DNA of 64,000 nucleotides from Pedobacter paludis (GCF_003173575.1 NZ_QGNY01000001.1:682001-746000), one strand, 5' to 3'. Shown: positions 52,518 through 61,351, counted from the first letter of the stretch. The notes: generated by a model from the sequence alone, not told the origin. Made by a program: numbers and translations.

Positions 52518-53303
52518 ATGAGTTCCAATGTAATGGATAGAAATTCAAACTCCTCTGTAGAAAACTGGGGATTGGAAGTATGTGCCAATGGTTATGAATC
52601 TGCTTTGGCAGCACAAAACGGTGGCGCCAAACGGGTAGAACTATGTGATAATTTGGCCGAAGGTGGAACTACTCCAAGTTACGCCCAAATTGCTTTGGCA
52701 AAAAAAAATCTATCGATCGAGATTTGGCCAATAATTCGGCCAAGAGGAGGAGATTTTTTATACACTGATCTGGAATTCGAGCTCATTAAAGAAGACATAA
52801 AAATCTGTAAATCATTGAATTGTGATGGAATTGTTATCGGGATACTTAAGGCTGATGGAGAGATAGATAAAGAACGCTGTGCAACCTTAATAGAACTTGC
52901 AAAACCTTTATCTATTTCGTTTCATAGAGCATTTGACATGAGCAACAACCTAGAAAAATCGTTAGAAGATTTAATTGAACTCGGAATTGTTAGAGTATTA
53001 TCTTCTGGAGGCTCTTCATCAGCAATTAAAGGAGCAGAAACGCTGGCAAGGCTAGTTCTACAGGCTAAGGGAAGAATTTCGATTATGCCTGGCGCTGGCA
53101 TTAATGAAAATAACTTACAGCAATTAATTGATAAATCCGGTGCTACCGAATTTCATGCTTCGGCTAAAGAATTTGTGTCCAGCAAAATGAAGTTTAGAAA
53201 TAGCGAAAGTAAAATGGGAAATATTGACGACGAATATCAGTACGAGCTAAGTTCGGTAGAAAAAGTAAGGGCTTTGGTTAAAATTATTAATGATAACCAA
53301 TAA
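52518..53303 (+). CDS. cutC: CutC family protein
   Basis: A 261-residue TIM-barrel protein. EVCANGYESALAAQNGGAKR, VELCDNLAEGGTTPSYAQI, IWPIIRPRGGDFLYTDLEFE, DGIVIGILKADGEID, ISFHRAFDMSNNLEKSLEDL, RVLSSGGSSSAIKGAETLAR and ISIMPGAGINENNLQQLI are all CutC hallmarks. The copper-homeostasis role came from E. coli genetics and is disputed; structural work favours an enzyme-like barrel without a proven substrate. It is 44 bases after the DUF2314 gene and could be co-transcribed with it. Confidence 0.95.
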   Translation: MSSNVMDRNSNSSVENWGLEVCANGYESALAAQNGGAKRVELCDNLAEGGTTPSYAQIALAKKNLSIEIWPIIRPRGGDFLYTDLEFELIKEDIKICKSLNCDGIVIGILKADGEIDKERCATLIELAKPLSISFHRAFDMSNNLEKSLEDLIELGIVRVLSSGGSSSAIKGAETLARLVLQAKGRISIMPGAGINENNLQQLIDKSGATEFHASAKEFVSSKMKFRNSESKMGNIDDEYQYELSSVEKVRALVKIINDNQ

Positions 53304-53487
53304 ATTTAATTTAATCTAATGCCTGGTGTATCATTGGGCATTTTGATTTATAGCGAAATGGTCTAAGTCATCACATCAGGTTTTAATATGAATGAAAAGT
53401 CTGGCTTAAATTACTCAACCAAATACAATCTTTTAATATTCAGATAATTAAGTATATTTAATAAACCAATTAACTAAATTAATTATT

Positions 53488-54012
53488 ATGAAAAAATTCT
53501 CATCCCTAATGCTAATTGCACTGCTTTTTGCAGCCTGCCAAAGTAAAAATGCAACCAGTTCTGACTCAGCAAAGGCTGATACGACAAAATACCCTTACAC
53601 TATAAAAAAAGCGAACAATTGGGAAATAAATACAGATAGTAAGAACCTTGTAATCGCAACTACGCTTATTAAAACCTTCGAAAACCTAGATACTGTTAAT
53701 ATGAGCAAAGTATTGGCAGACAGTGTTTGGTTTGTTCTTGATGGTTATAAATTTAAAGGGACAAAGCCTCAGTTTCTGAAACAGATACAGGAAGAGTTTG
53801 GTAAAATGAGCAGTTTCAAAATCCAAATGCAAGATATGGAATCTGTTGTAAATAAAGATAAAAGTGAAGAATGGGTAAGCCTTTGGTATAATCAAATATC
53901 TACCACAAAAGACGGAAAGAGCGATACCATTAATTTGTTTAATGACATCAAATTAAAAAACGGCAAGGTTGAAGGATTATCAGAATACGTACAGCATCCT
54001 ATGAAAAAATAG
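53488..54012 (+). CDS. Small lipoprotein with NTF2/SnoaL-like domain
   Basis: A 174-residue lipoprotein. The signal MKKFSSLMLIALLFAACQSK ends in a lipobox with Cys at residue 17. The mature part has LVIATTLIKTFENLDTVNMS, VLADSVWFVLDGYKFKGTKP and EWVSLWYNQISTTKDGKSDT followed by LFNDIKLKNGKVEGLSEYVQ, the alternating helix and strand order of SnoaL/NTF2 proteins that accumulate as periplasmic lipoproteins in Bacteroidota. No catalytic residues are evident. It has its own terminator. Confidence 0.8.
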   Translation: MKKFSSLMLIALLFAACQSKNATSSDSAKADTTKYPYTIKKANNWEINTDSKNLVIATTLIKTFENLDTVNMSKVLADSVWFVLDGYKFKGTKPQFLKQIQEEFGKMSSFKIQMQDMESVVNKDKSEEWVSLWYNQISTTKDGKSDTINLFNDIKLKNGKVEGLSEYVQHPMKK

Positions 54013-54031
54013 AATTTTCTGTAAATAATTA

Positions 54032-54065
54032 AATACGAGGAGATAATTTCCTCGTATTTTTTTTG
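54032..54065 (+). terminator. Rho-independent terminator after the small lipoprotein gene
   Basis: AATACGAGGA and TCCTCGTATT form a perfect 10-bp stem around GATAATT, followed by eight T in a row. Confidence 0.94.
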
Positions 54066-54114
54066 CTTTGATTTTTTACAATTCTATATTTATGGAAATT
54101 TTAACGCTCAAAAA

Positions 54115-54636
54115 ATGGAAATTCCTACAAACAGCCATTGTAATGCTTGCTATAAAGCTTACTCACCAACCGATTTATTTTGTAATGGTTGTGGTTACCC
54201 ACTTCAGGGTACTCCACAAGAACAAGATTTCTTTTTATCAGAGCGAAATGTAAAGGAAATCGATTTATCTTCAATGAACGAAGCAGTTAGAAAAGCTGGC
54301 AACTCCCTTTTCTGGATTGCCGGTTTAACCGCAGTTTCATCTTTATTTATTTTGGGAACAGTAGCCGAAGAAGATAGATCATCAGTTTTAATAGCGAACA
54401 TAGTTTTATTTGTTGCCTTTTTAGGACTTGGTTTTTTAAGTAAATCGAAACCAACAGCAGCTTTAATCTCTGGCTTATCGCTCTATTTAATTATCCAGAT
54501 TTTAAATGCCATTGACAACCCCTTAACCATATTTTCTGGAATAATCTTCAAAGTAATTATTATTGGTTATTTAATAAAAGGAATTAAAGCGGTTTTAGAT
54601 GCTGATAAATTAAAGAAAGAGCTTAATATAGACTAA
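54115..54636 (+). CDS. Zinc-ribbon membrane protein
   Basis: A 173-residue protein. The N-terminus has a zinc ribbon, CNACYKAY and CNGCGYPLQG (two CxxC knuckles), then a short polar linker and four hydrophobic segments (SLFWIAGLTAVSSLFILGTV, SVLIANIVLFVAFLGLGFLS, AALISGLSLYLIIQILN, IFSGIIFKVIIIGYLIKGIK) before a charged tail. I recognise no known family beyond the ribbon. Its stop codon abuts the GTG of the next gene, which has a similar ribbon, so they are co-translated and perhaps physically associated. Confidence 0.72.
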   Translation: MEIPTNSHCNACYKAYSPTDLFCNGCGYPLQGTPQEQDFFLSERNVKEIDLSSMNEAVRKAGNSLFWIAGLTAVSSLFILGTVAEEDRSSVLIANIVLFVAFLGLGFLSKSKPTAALISGLSLYLIIQILNAIDNPLTIFSGIIFKVIIIGYLIKGIKAVLDADKLKKELNID

Positions 54637-55413
54637 GTGGATAAAGAAAACCTTTCTTTTAAACTTTGCCAAAATTGTCAGCAGGAAATTCTCTTAAGCA
54701 ATAGATTTTGTAATCACTGCGGAAAATCACAATTAGAGATTGACAAACAGGTTCATGAAAACAAATGGCTAAGCTTACAACAGGTTGCATTGTTTTTTAC
54801 AATTGAAGTTTTATGCTGTGCCTCCTCATTTCTCATAGAGGAAAATAATCTGTTCACTTTATATTTTCTTGATGCGGTTATGGCAATTTCAGCTATTGCT
54901 TTTTTCGGCTACAGCTGGATTGAGAATAAAATTATACTCAAATGGCCAAATTTTTCATTTTTGAAATTGACTTGGTTAATAATTGCAACAATTTTAACTT
55001 CGGTAGTTGTTACATTTTTAGTCAATCATCTTAATAGAGATCTTTTGCACAAAGATCTTTCCTATTATTCAATTTTTGAATTTCATAAATACGGAAGGTA
55101 TTTGATGTTTGCCTCTATGGCGCTGTATCCAGCAATTTTTGAAGAGTTAGCTTACAGGGGTTATTTAATGCAGAAATTATTAACGGTTGTTGATGAAAAA
55201 GAAGCGGTTTACATTTCTTCGGTTTTATTTTTCATCATCCACTTTAGCTTTTTATCAATTTTTTGGCTATTTCCTTTTGCCCTATTTCTTGGGTATCTTA
55301 GAATTAAAACCAAAACAATTTGGTATGGTGTATTTGTCCACTTCTTTTTTAATCTTACCGCTTGTTTTCTAGATCTTTATCCTTTGGAGGATCTCTATAA
55401 AATGATTTTCTAA
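54637..55413 (+). CDS. CPBP-family membrane protease with N-terminal zinc ribbon
   Basis: A 258-residue inner-membrane protein with GTG start directly after the upstream stop. The N-terminus CQNCQQEILLSNRFCNHCGK is a zinc ribbon. Six to seven hydrophobic segments follow, and the C-terminal half carries the CPBP/Rce1-type motifs: EELAYRGYLM (EExxxR), FFIIHFSFLSIF (His) and GVFVHFFFNLTA (HxxxN). Such proteases cleave prenylated or bacteriocin-related peptides in other organisms; substrates here are unknown. The last 4 bases overlap the convergent DUF983 gene. Confidence 0.85.
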   Translation: MDKENLSFKLCQNCQQEILLSNRFCNHCGKSQLEIDKQVHENKWLSLQQVALFFTIEVLCCASSFLIEENNLFTLYFLDAVMAISAIAFFGYSWIENKIILKWPNFSFLKLTWLIIATILTSVVVTFLVNHLNRDLLHKDLSYYSIFEFHKYGRYLMFASMALYPAIFEELAYRGYLMQKLLTVVDEKEAVYISSVLFFIIHFSFLSIFWLFPFALFLGYLRIKTKTIWYGVFVHFFFNLTACFLDLYPLEDLYKMIF

Positions 55414-55811
55414 TTCTGGTTATCCCCACTCCCTGGAACGTAACCTAGTCCTGGAGTTAACCAGTGTAATAGAATAACTCTAGAATATCGATAGTTGATT
55501 GGAGACAATAACAGAACTCCAGCTAAGATTAAGCCCACATAATACCAAAGGTTCTCGTAAATTAGTGGCAAGCCTAAAATGTACGAAGCAACCCCTATTG
55601 TGATAATCTCTGCAACGTTCATGGCATAACTTACAAACATTGCAACGTAGAAAAAACCTGGCTCACGCTCAAATTTTAAATTGCAATAAGGACAACTGAT
55701 GTTGGTTTTTTGTAATCGAAAAGCGTAAGCACTACCTGTAAAAATATCGCCTTTACGGCAACGTGGACATTTACATTGTAAAACAGCTTGAAATTTAGAT
55801 AGCTCTGCCAT
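55410..55811 (-). CDS. DUF983 small membrane protein
   Basis: A 133-residue protein with an N-terminal ribbon CKCPRCRKGDIFTGSAYAFR and a second CPYCNLKF knuckle, then two hydrophobic helices (YVAMFVSYAMNVAEIITIGV and LWYYVGLILAGVLLLSPIN) and RVILLHWLTPGLGYVPGS. This is the DUF983 pattern (zinc ribbon plus two helices). Its function is unknown. It is convergent with the CPBP protease gene and shares its last 4 bases. Confidence 0.85.
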   Translation of the reverse strand: MAELSKFQAVLQCKCPRCRKGDIFTGSAYAFRLQKTNISCPYCNLKFEREPGFFYVAMFVSYAMNVAEIITIGVASYILGLPLIYENLWYYVGLILAGVLLLSPINYRYSRVILLHWLTPGLGYVPGSGDNQN

Positions 55812-55911
55812 AATTTTTTATTTGATGATGCAAATTTAAGTAATAGCTTATTCCTAAAACATGACCTACATCATACCATCAAAACCTTTTTTCATCTTAA
55901 TGGTTTTAGAA

Positions 55912-56493
55912 TTATCTTTTTATAATCTTGCCTCGTTTCAATTCAATGAGTTGTTTATCAGCAAGTAACTTAACTCCTCTAATTACAGTTTCTACACGCA
56001 ATCCTGTCATATCGGCTAACTCTTGCCTAGTAACTGTTAAGCTGGCGCCGACTTCCAGATCAGTAAAAAGATAGTTTATTATGGTTAGCAATCGATGTTC
56101 TGCCTTTTCGTTCGCCAATTCTTCGAGCATCATAGATTTATAAAAAAGCCTGTTACTCAAAACCTTTATTAAATCCATACTGAAATCTGGATCTTCTTTG
56201 AGCAGATTCAAAAAGTCTATTTTACCAACAGGTATAATCTGTGCATCTTTATTTGCGATGGTATATGCTAAATAAGGTCGATCAACCAAAACTGCAGGTT
56301 CTCCAAAATATTCACCGATTTTAAAAACACCTTGAATAAATTCTTTACCGTCATCGCTAACCGTAACCATCCTTATTTCTCCGCTTTTAATAAAGTAAAC
56401 AAACCGTGGTTTTCCGGAAGGTTCATAAATTATCGAATCTTTTGGATATTCTTTAACAGCGAACCCTTGATCTATTAATTTTTGAATATCCAT
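55912..56493 (-). CDS. Crp/Fnr family transcriptional regulator
   Basis: A 193-residue regulator with a cyclic-nucleotide-binding-like beta roll (residues ~15-110: VYFIKSGEIRMVTVSDDGKE, IQGVFKIGEYFGEPAVLVDR) and a C-terminal winged HTH (~140-190: LTVTRQELADMTGLRVETVI, RGVKLLADKQLIELKRGKI). It lacks the Cys cluster of oxygen-sensing FNR and the full cAMP phosphate-binding motif RSAA/T (PYLAYTIANKDA here), so the signal is not obvious. It is encoded 11 bases after ddl, with which it may be co-transcribed. Confidence 0.9.
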   Translation of the reverse strand: MDIQKLIDQGFAVKEYPKDSIIYEPSGKPRFVYFIKSGEIRMVTVSDDGKEFIQGVFKIGEYFGEPAVLVDRPYLAYTIANKDAQIIPVGKIDFLNLLKEDPDFSMDLIKVLSNRLFYKSMMLEELANEKAEHRLLTIINYLFTDLEVGASLTVTRQELADMTGLRVETVIRGVKLLADKQLIELKRGKIIKR

Positions 56494-56504
56494 TTATTTG
56501 ATGC

Positions 56505-57491
56505 CTAACCTAAAGTTTCTTTCATTAAGCGTGAGTAGAATTCTTTCAGGGTTAAACCCATAGCTGCAACTTGCTGGGGAATAAAACTTGTGGCAGTTTG
56601 ACCTGGAATGGTGTTAATCTCGATAAAATAGAATTTACCAGTTTCGTGTTCTAAGAAATAATCAATTCGAACCACCCCCCTACAATTTAGCTTTTTATAT
56701 ACATCAGTTACCACTTGTTGTACTCTTACCAGTTCTTCATCATTCATACGGCCTGGTGTAATTTCTTCGGTGGCACCGGGAGTATATTTCGCTTCGAAGT
56801 CAAAAAATTCGTTGGCAGGAATTACCTCCGTGGTTGGTAAAACGGTAATTTTTCCTTCAGCACCAAAAACTCCTATCGAAAACTCTCTTCCACTTACAAA
56901 TTCTTCAATTAAAATCTGATCATCCTCTTTAAAAGCCTTCTCAATAGCAATTTCCAAATCATCGGCATGTTTAACCTTACTCATCCCGATACTACTGCCA
57001 CCACTGTTCGGTTTTACAAAGTAAGGCAACCTTAAATCTTGCTTAATTTTACTTAAACTATGATTTCCACTTTTAAAAATCTGAACCGATTTAGCAGTAA
57101 ACAAGTTATCGATACCTTCTACAATGGCTTTAGTGTAGCCTTTATTCATTGTAATTGAGGAAGTTAAAGCATTACAGGTAGTGTATGGGATATTAAGCAT
57201 ATCAAAATAGCCCTGCAATTTTCCATCCTCTCCTGGCGAACCATGAATAACAATAAAAACACCATCAAATTTAATTTTACGGCCTTCAAGTGTTAAGGAA
57301 AAATCATTTTTATCTATTTCTATCTTAACAGAATCGGCAGGCTCATAAAACCATCCCTTATCATTAAGCATGATTTGGTAAACGTCGTATAAATCAGCAT
57401 CAATATTTTGAGCAATAGTTGCAGCACTTTTTACTGAAACAACCCATTCGCCTGTGGTACCGCCTGTTAACAATGCAATAGTTTTCTTCAT
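56505..57491 (-). CDS. ddl: D-alanine--D-alanine ligase
   Basis: It forms the D-Ala-D-Ala dipeptide for peptidoglycan precursors. The 328-residue ATP-grasp enzyme shows the N-terminal IALLTGGTTGEWVVSVKSA, HGSPGEDGKLQGYFDMLNIP, LPYFVKPNSGGSSIGMSKV (ATP loop), EEFVSGREFSIGVFG and the magnesium/substrate site GVVRIDYFLEHE with FIEINTIPGQTATSFIPQQ. The length is typical. Downstream on the same strand is the Crp-family gene. Envelope genes (PASTA, mltG) lie divergently upstream. Confidence 0.96.
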   Translation of the reverse strand: MKKTIALLTGGTTGEWVVSVKSAATIAQNIDADLYDVYQIMLNDKGWFYEPADSVKIEIDKNDFSLTLEGRKIKFDGVFIVIHGSPGEDGKLQGYFDMLNIPYTTCNALTSSITMNKGYTKAIVEGIDNLFTAKSVQIFKSGNHSLSKIKQDLRLPYFVKPNSGGSSIGMSKVKHADDLEIAIEKAFKEDDQILIEEFVSGREFSIGVFGAEGKITVLPTTEVIPANEFFDFEAKYTPGATEEITPGRMNDEELVRVQQVVTDVYKKLNCRGVVRIDYFLEHETGKFYFIEINTIPGQTATSFIPQQVAAMGLTLKEFYSRLMKETLG

Positions 57492-57681
57492 GTTGAGAAT
57501 ACTTTATGAAATAGAATTTGTTATAAATATATCCCCAAAAATATAAATATCTTTGTGCAATCCTTAATTTTGATGGCCTGATTATTGAATTAAAAACAAG
57601 AAAAGATGATTATTATTTTAAATAATATTGGACGATGTTTTTTAAGCCTCTAATCATTCCTTATTCAATAATTAAATTAAT

Positions 57682-57689
57682 TACATTTG
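57682..57689 (+). promoter_or_regulatory. Candidate -7 element for the PASTA-mltG operon
   Basis: TACATTTG matches TANNTTTG exactly, 33 bases upstream of the PASTA gene start. No TTG is seen at the expected -33 position. Confidence 0.45.
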
Positions 57690-57722
57690 AGTTTGTACGC
57701 ATAACACCAGAATTTAAGATTC

Positions 57723-58496
57723 ATGTCTAAATTTATAGATTATTTAAAAACCCGATCATTTAGAAACAATGTTTTAGCTGCTATTATTACTGTAGTGGTA
57801 CTTTTGCTTATTGCTTTCTTTAGTTTAAGATATTACACCAAACATGGTGAAGGATTAAACGTACCAATGGTTAAAGGCTTAACATTTGAGCAGGCCGTTA
57901 TTAAATTGGAAGAAGCCGGATTAAAGTACGAGGTTGATTCGGTTTATATTATGGATCAGCCCCCTGGCATCGTAATTGATCAAGATCCCGATCCCAATAC
58001 TTTTGTAAAAGATAACAGAACGATATACCTGACGATTAATGCAGGTAAAACTCCAAACACTAAATTTCCCGATATTGAATTTAAATCTTTAAGAGAAGCA
58101 CAAGCTATTATTGAAAGCTCTAGATTAAAATTAGGCGACACCACATACAAAGCCGATGTGAGCAGAGACGTGGTTTTACAGGCATCGTTTGGAGGCCAAC
58201 CCATAAAAGTGGGACAAATTATCCCCGTTGGTTCGAGAATCGATTTAATATTGGGAGATGGCCGCGGAAGTGAAGAAGTAGATATCCCGCAATTGGTTGG
58301 CTTAACTATGGATGAAGCTAAATTTAGTTTAAAAGGATCCAATTTAGTTTTGGGAACAATCCTTTATGAAGGGCCGATTACTGATAGTGCCAATGCGATA
58401 ATCATAAAACAAGATCCAATGCTTGTAGATTCATTAACCAAAGTTTCGATTGGAACACACATTAACATTACCCTATCTAACAAACAACAACCATAA
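57723..58496 (+). CDS. PASTA-domain protein with one membrane anchor
   Basis: A 257-residue protein with a short cytosolic N-terminus, a transmembrane helix (residues ~18-38: NVLAAIITVVVLLLIAFFSL) and three PASTA repeats in the periplasm, each of about 65-70 residues (VPMVKGLTFEQAVIKLEEAG, FPDIEFKSLREAQAIIESSR, IPQLVGLTMDEAKFSLKGS). PASTA domains bind muropeptides or beta-lactams in Gram-positive kinases and PBPs; here there is no kinase or transpeptidase domain. Adjacent mltG and ddl support a cell-wall role. It is 18 bases ahead of mltG. Confidence 0.93.
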   Translation: MSKFIDYLKTRSFRNNVLAAIITVVVLLLIAFFSLRYYTKHGEGLNVPMVKGLTFEQAVIKLEEAGLKYEVDSVYIMDQPPGIVIDQDPDPNTFVKDNRTIYLTINAGKTPNTKFPDIEFKSLREAQAIIESSRLKLGDTTYKADVSRDVVLQASFGGQPIKVGQIIPVGSRIDLILGDGRGSEEVDIPQLVGLTMDEAKFSLKGSNLVLGTILYEGPITDSANAIIIKQDPMLVDSLTKVSIGTHINITLSNKQQP

Positions 58497-58513
58497 ATAC
58501 GTAGAATACAAAA

Positions 58514-59569
58514 ATGACTGAAGTAGAAAAAAAGAGCATGAGTGCGGGAAAAAAAATTACCCTTACCATAGCTGTTGTAGTTATATTAATTGCCGGGTAT
58601 TTTGCCTTAAACCTGTATAAAGTTTACTTTGCCCCTAACGTAACCGAAAATCAAAAGTATTTATACATTAAAACTGGAAGTAATTTTGACACCTTAATTG
58701 AAGGTTTAAAGAAGAAGGATATTGTTAAAAGCATATCTTCTTTTACTACGGCTGCAGAAAAAATGAATCTCTCTGCAAATGTAAAACCTGGTCGTTATCG
58801 TTTAAAAAAAGGAATGACCAATCGCACTTTAATTAACATGATTAAAGCTGGTAATCAAGAACCTGTAAAACTGAAATTCCAAAACATCCGCAAAAAGGAA
58901 AATTTCGCGGCCTACTTAGCGAATAATCTGGAAGCCGATTCTTTAAGTTTCATCAACGTTTTAGATTCTGCTGCGCTGATTGGTAAATATGGCTTTAATG
59001 AAGATAATGTTTATGCCATGTTTATTCCAAACACTTATGAAATGTACTGGAATGTTTCTCCGGTTGATTTTTTTGAGCGCATGCATAAAGAGTATGATAA
59101 ATTTTGGAATGCAGAGCGTAAACAAAAGGCAGCTGCTTTAAATTTAACTCCAGCCCAAGTTTACACTTTAGCATCTATTGTAGATGCTGAAGCGCTTTAT
59201 GATAAGGAAATGCCAATTATTGCTGGCTTATATTTAAACAGATTAAACCGTGGTACCTTACTACAGGCTGACCCAACAGTAATCTTTGCCAATAACGATT
59301 TTACGGTAAAGCGTGTAACCAATAAACTCCTACAGGTTCAATCGCTATACAATACTTATAAGTATGTAGGCTTGCCACCAGGACCAATCATGATGCCGAG
59401 CATTAATGCCATTGATGCCGTTTTAAATCGAGATAAAAACGATTATATTTATATGTGTGCAAAAGAAGATTTCTCTGGCTTCCACAATTTCGCGGCTACA
59501 AAAGAACAGCATGAAATTAATGCAAAGAAATACCGCGAAGCCTTAAATAAAAGAAACATTTTTAAATAA
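58514..59569 (+). CDS. mltG: Endolytic transglycosylase MltG
   Basis: It cuts nascent glycan strands at the inner membrane and so sets their length. The 351-residue protein has a transmembrane helix (KKITLTIAVVVILIAGYFAL), a LysM-like region (NVKPGRYRLKKGMTNRTLIN) and the YceG/MltG domain with MFIPNTYEMYWNVSPVDFFE, LASIVDAEALYDKEMPIIAG, LYLNRLNRGTLLQADPTVIF and GLPPGPIMMPSINAIDAVL. The usual IVEKET active-site motif is here IVDAEA, keeping the second Glu but not the first. Its stop overlaps the next start by one base (TAATG). Confidence 0.95.
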   Translation: MTEVEKKSMSAGKKITLTIAVVVILIAGYFALNLYKVYFAPNVTENQKYLYIKTGSNFDTLIEGLKKKDIVKSISSFTTAAEKMNLSANVKPGRYRLKKGMTNRTLINMIKAGNQEPVKLKFQNIRKKENFAAYLANNLEADSLSFINVLDSAALIGKYGFNEDNVYAMFIPNTYEMYWNVSPVDFFERMHKEYDKFWNAERKQKAAALNLTPAQVYTLASIVDAEALYDKEMPIIAGLYLNRLNRGTLLQADPTVIFANNDFTVKRVTNKLLQVQSLYNTYKYVGLPPGPIMMPSINAIDAVLNRDKNDYIYMCAKEDFSGFHNFAATKEQHEINAKKYREALNKRNIFK

Positions 59570-59976
59570 TGTATAGCCACAGTACAAAAATTAGGGTTCG
59601 TTACGGTGAAACAGACCAAATGGGCTATATGTATTATGGAAATTATGCACAGTATTATGAGGTTGGCCGAGTAGAAATGTTGCGAAGCCTAGGCATGAGC
59701 TATAGTTCTATGGAAGCTGAAGGCATTATGATGCCAGTATTGGAATTGAAATGCAAATATATTAAGCCTGCTCTTTACGACCAAGAAATTACAGTTAAAA
59801 CCATAATTAAGGAATTGCCGGGAATAAGAATTTATTTCGAATACGAGTTGTATAATGAAAAGGAAGAACTGATCAACTTAGGCTCTACAACGCTTGTTTT
59901 TGTTGATATGAAAAAAAACAAACCAACAACTCCGCCGGTAAATTTTATGGATAAGCTTTCGGTATTTTTTAATTAA
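59569..59976 (+). CDS. YbgC/4-hydroxybenzoyl-CoA-type thioesterase
   Basis: A 135-residue hotdog-fold acyl-CoA thioesterase. The signature RVRYGETDQMGYMYYGNYAQ then YYEVGRVEMLRSLGMSYSSM contains the catalytic Asp (in ETDQMG) and the usual N-Y-x-x-x-x-E stretch. YbgC hydrolyses short acyl-CoAs and binds phospholipid synthesis enzymes near the Tol-Pal system in E. coli. It overlaps mltG by one base and precedes the YihY gene by 10 bases, so it is part of the envelope operon. Confidence 0.92.
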   Translation: MYSHSTKIRVRYGETDQMGYMYYGNYAQYYEVGRVEMLRSLGMSYSSMEAEGIMMPVLELKCKYIKPALYDQEITVKTIIKELPGIRIYFEYELYNEKEELINLGSTTLVFVDMKKNKPTTPPVNFMDKLSVFFN

Positions 59977-59985
59977 TAGCTACAG

Positions 59986-60975
59986 ATGGAATGGTTACAC
60001 AGGCAACTACTTAAACTTAAAATTTATTCAAAATTTATTGAATGGACTAAGTTTTGTGTTTTACCTGGGTTTAGCCCGCTTCCTCTTTATACCGTTGCCA
60101 CTTTCTTTTTTAGAGAAATTGGTAAAGATTCTTTGGTAAACAAATCCTCATCTTTGGCTTACAGTTTTATGCTGGCCATTTTTCCAGGGATAATATTTTT
60201 ATTTACATTAATCCCTTTTATTCCAATTAAAGGTTTCCAGGATCAGTTATTAAGTTTAATTGAGCTTGTTCTCCCGCATAATGCTTATGATGCTTTTGAA
60301 ACCACATTAAAGGATATCATTAAAAACCAAAATAGTCGTTTACTTTCCTTTGGTTTTTTCTCGGCCATTTTCTTTGCCACAAATGGAGTTAAGAATTTAA
60401 TGAAAGCCTTTAATAAATCATCATTAATTATCGAAACCCGTGGCTGGCTCAAACAGCGCTTTATTGCACTAGTTTTAACTACGGTAATTTGCTTCTCTAT
60501 TATCATCTGCATAAGCGCTATGGCACTTGGAGAAATCCTATTAACCTATATCAAAAATGAGCTTCATATTAAAGATAGCTTAGTTGTTTATGCAATTCAG
60601 TTTACGAGATGGGCATTGCTTGCAGCATTATATTTTATTACCATATCCATTTTATATCGATACGGTCCATCACATACCAAAAAATGGAGACTTTTTAGCG
60701 CTGGTTCTTGGTTGGCTACCATTTTGGCCTTTATCACAATCTGGGGATTTTCTTTTTACATTAACCACTTCGCTTCCTACAACAAAGTTTATGGCTCTAT
60801 AGGAACTTTAATCGTTGTAATGATTTGGCTTTACCTAAATTCTTTAATACTTTTAATTGGCTTTGAGTTAAATGCAAGCGTAGATGTGAGTAAAAGAAGC
60901 GTTAAAATCATCCGTCCAACCTTCAATTTGTTCAAAAAAACAGCCCCAATTGAAGAAAATATCAGCAAGAAATAA
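59986..60975 (+). CDS. YihY/BrkB-family inner-membrane protein
   Basis: A 329-residue protein with six hydrophobic helices. It has SSSLAYSFMLAIFPGIIFLF after the first basic segment, FGFFSAIFFATNGVKNLMKA, FITISILYRYGPSHTKKWRL and SYNKVYGSIGTLIVVMIWLY, the YihY signature (formerly called ribonuclease BN by mistake). The family is linked to envelope lipid or cell-shape functions, without an established activity. It is last in the PASTA-mltG-thioesterase operon and is followed by the tRNA pair. Confidence 0.92.
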   Translation: MEWLHRQLLKLKIYSKFIEWTKFCVLPGFSPLPLYTVATFFFREIGKDSLVNKSSSLAYSFMLAIFPGIIFLFTLIPFIPIKGFQDQLLSLIELVLPHNAYDAFETTLKDIIKNQNSRLLSFGFFSAIFFATNGVKNLMKAFNKSSLIIETRGWLKQRFIALVLTTVICFSIIICISAMALGEILLTYIKNELHIKDSLVVYAIQFTRWALLAALYFITISILYRYGPSHTKKWRLFSAGSWLATILAFITIWGFSFYINHFASYNKVYGSIGTLIVVMIWLYLNSLILLIGFELNASVDVSKRSVKIIRPTFNLFKKTAPIEENISKK

Positions 60976-61035
60976 CTTTTTCTCTCTCTGTGTTAAGCCA
61001 TTATCAACTTTTTATAAAAAAAAAGTCAACACAGT

Positions 61036-61065
61036 TTGCAGATTTAAATCGGATTTGTACTTTTG
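61036..61065 (+). promoter_or_regulatory. Promoter of the first tRNA-Ser gene
   Basis: TTG (61036-61038), exactly 19 bases, then TACTTTTG (61058-61065): a perfect Bacteroidota-type TTG-N19-TANNTTTG promoter ending 4 bases before the mature tRNA. The second copy has the same spacing. Confidence 0.85.
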
Positions 61066-61069
61066 TCGC

Positions 61070-61156
61070 GGAGAGTTGGCAGAGTGGTCGATTGCGGCAG
61101 TCTTGAAAACTGTTGACTTGTTAAAGGGTCCGCGGGTTCGAATCCCCCACTCTCCG
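61070..61156 (+). tRNA. tRNA-Ser (anticodon UGA), copy 1
   Basis: A class II tRNA of 87 bases. The acceptor arms GGAGAGT and ACTCTCC pair fully; the anticodon loop is CTTGAAA between CAGT and ACTG, giving anticodon TGA. A long variable arm (TTGACTTGTTAAAGGGTCCG region) is typical of serine tRNA, and GGTTCGAATCC is the T-arm. CCA is not encoded. It differs from copy 2 at one base in the variable arm (T here, C there). Confidence 0.97.
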
Positions 61157-61161
61157 CACTA

Positions 61162-61190
61162 AAATGCTGCCCAATAGGGTAGCATTTTTT
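61162..61190 (+). terminator. Terminator of the first tRNA-Ser unit
   Basis: AAATGCTGCCC and GGGTAGCATTT form an 11-bp stem (one G-U pair) around AATA, followed by TTT. Confidence 0.88.
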
Positions 61191-61351
61191 GTTTACACAA
61201 TTTCTGAGCTCTACCCTGTAGTTTTAATTAAATCTATTTCAGGAAAAAATCCCAGAATCCACTTTGGCTCCGAACAACATGCTGTAAACCAGCACATTAA
61301 TCACGGCATTTATTTTATATAAAATTTACTCAAAAAAATTGCAATAAAAGT

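Noticed and set aside
60950..61162. A 70-codon ORF across the first tRNA-Ser gene
   Set aside because: It overlaps the tRNA with its promoter and the end of the YihY gene; the sequence is explained by the RNA gene.
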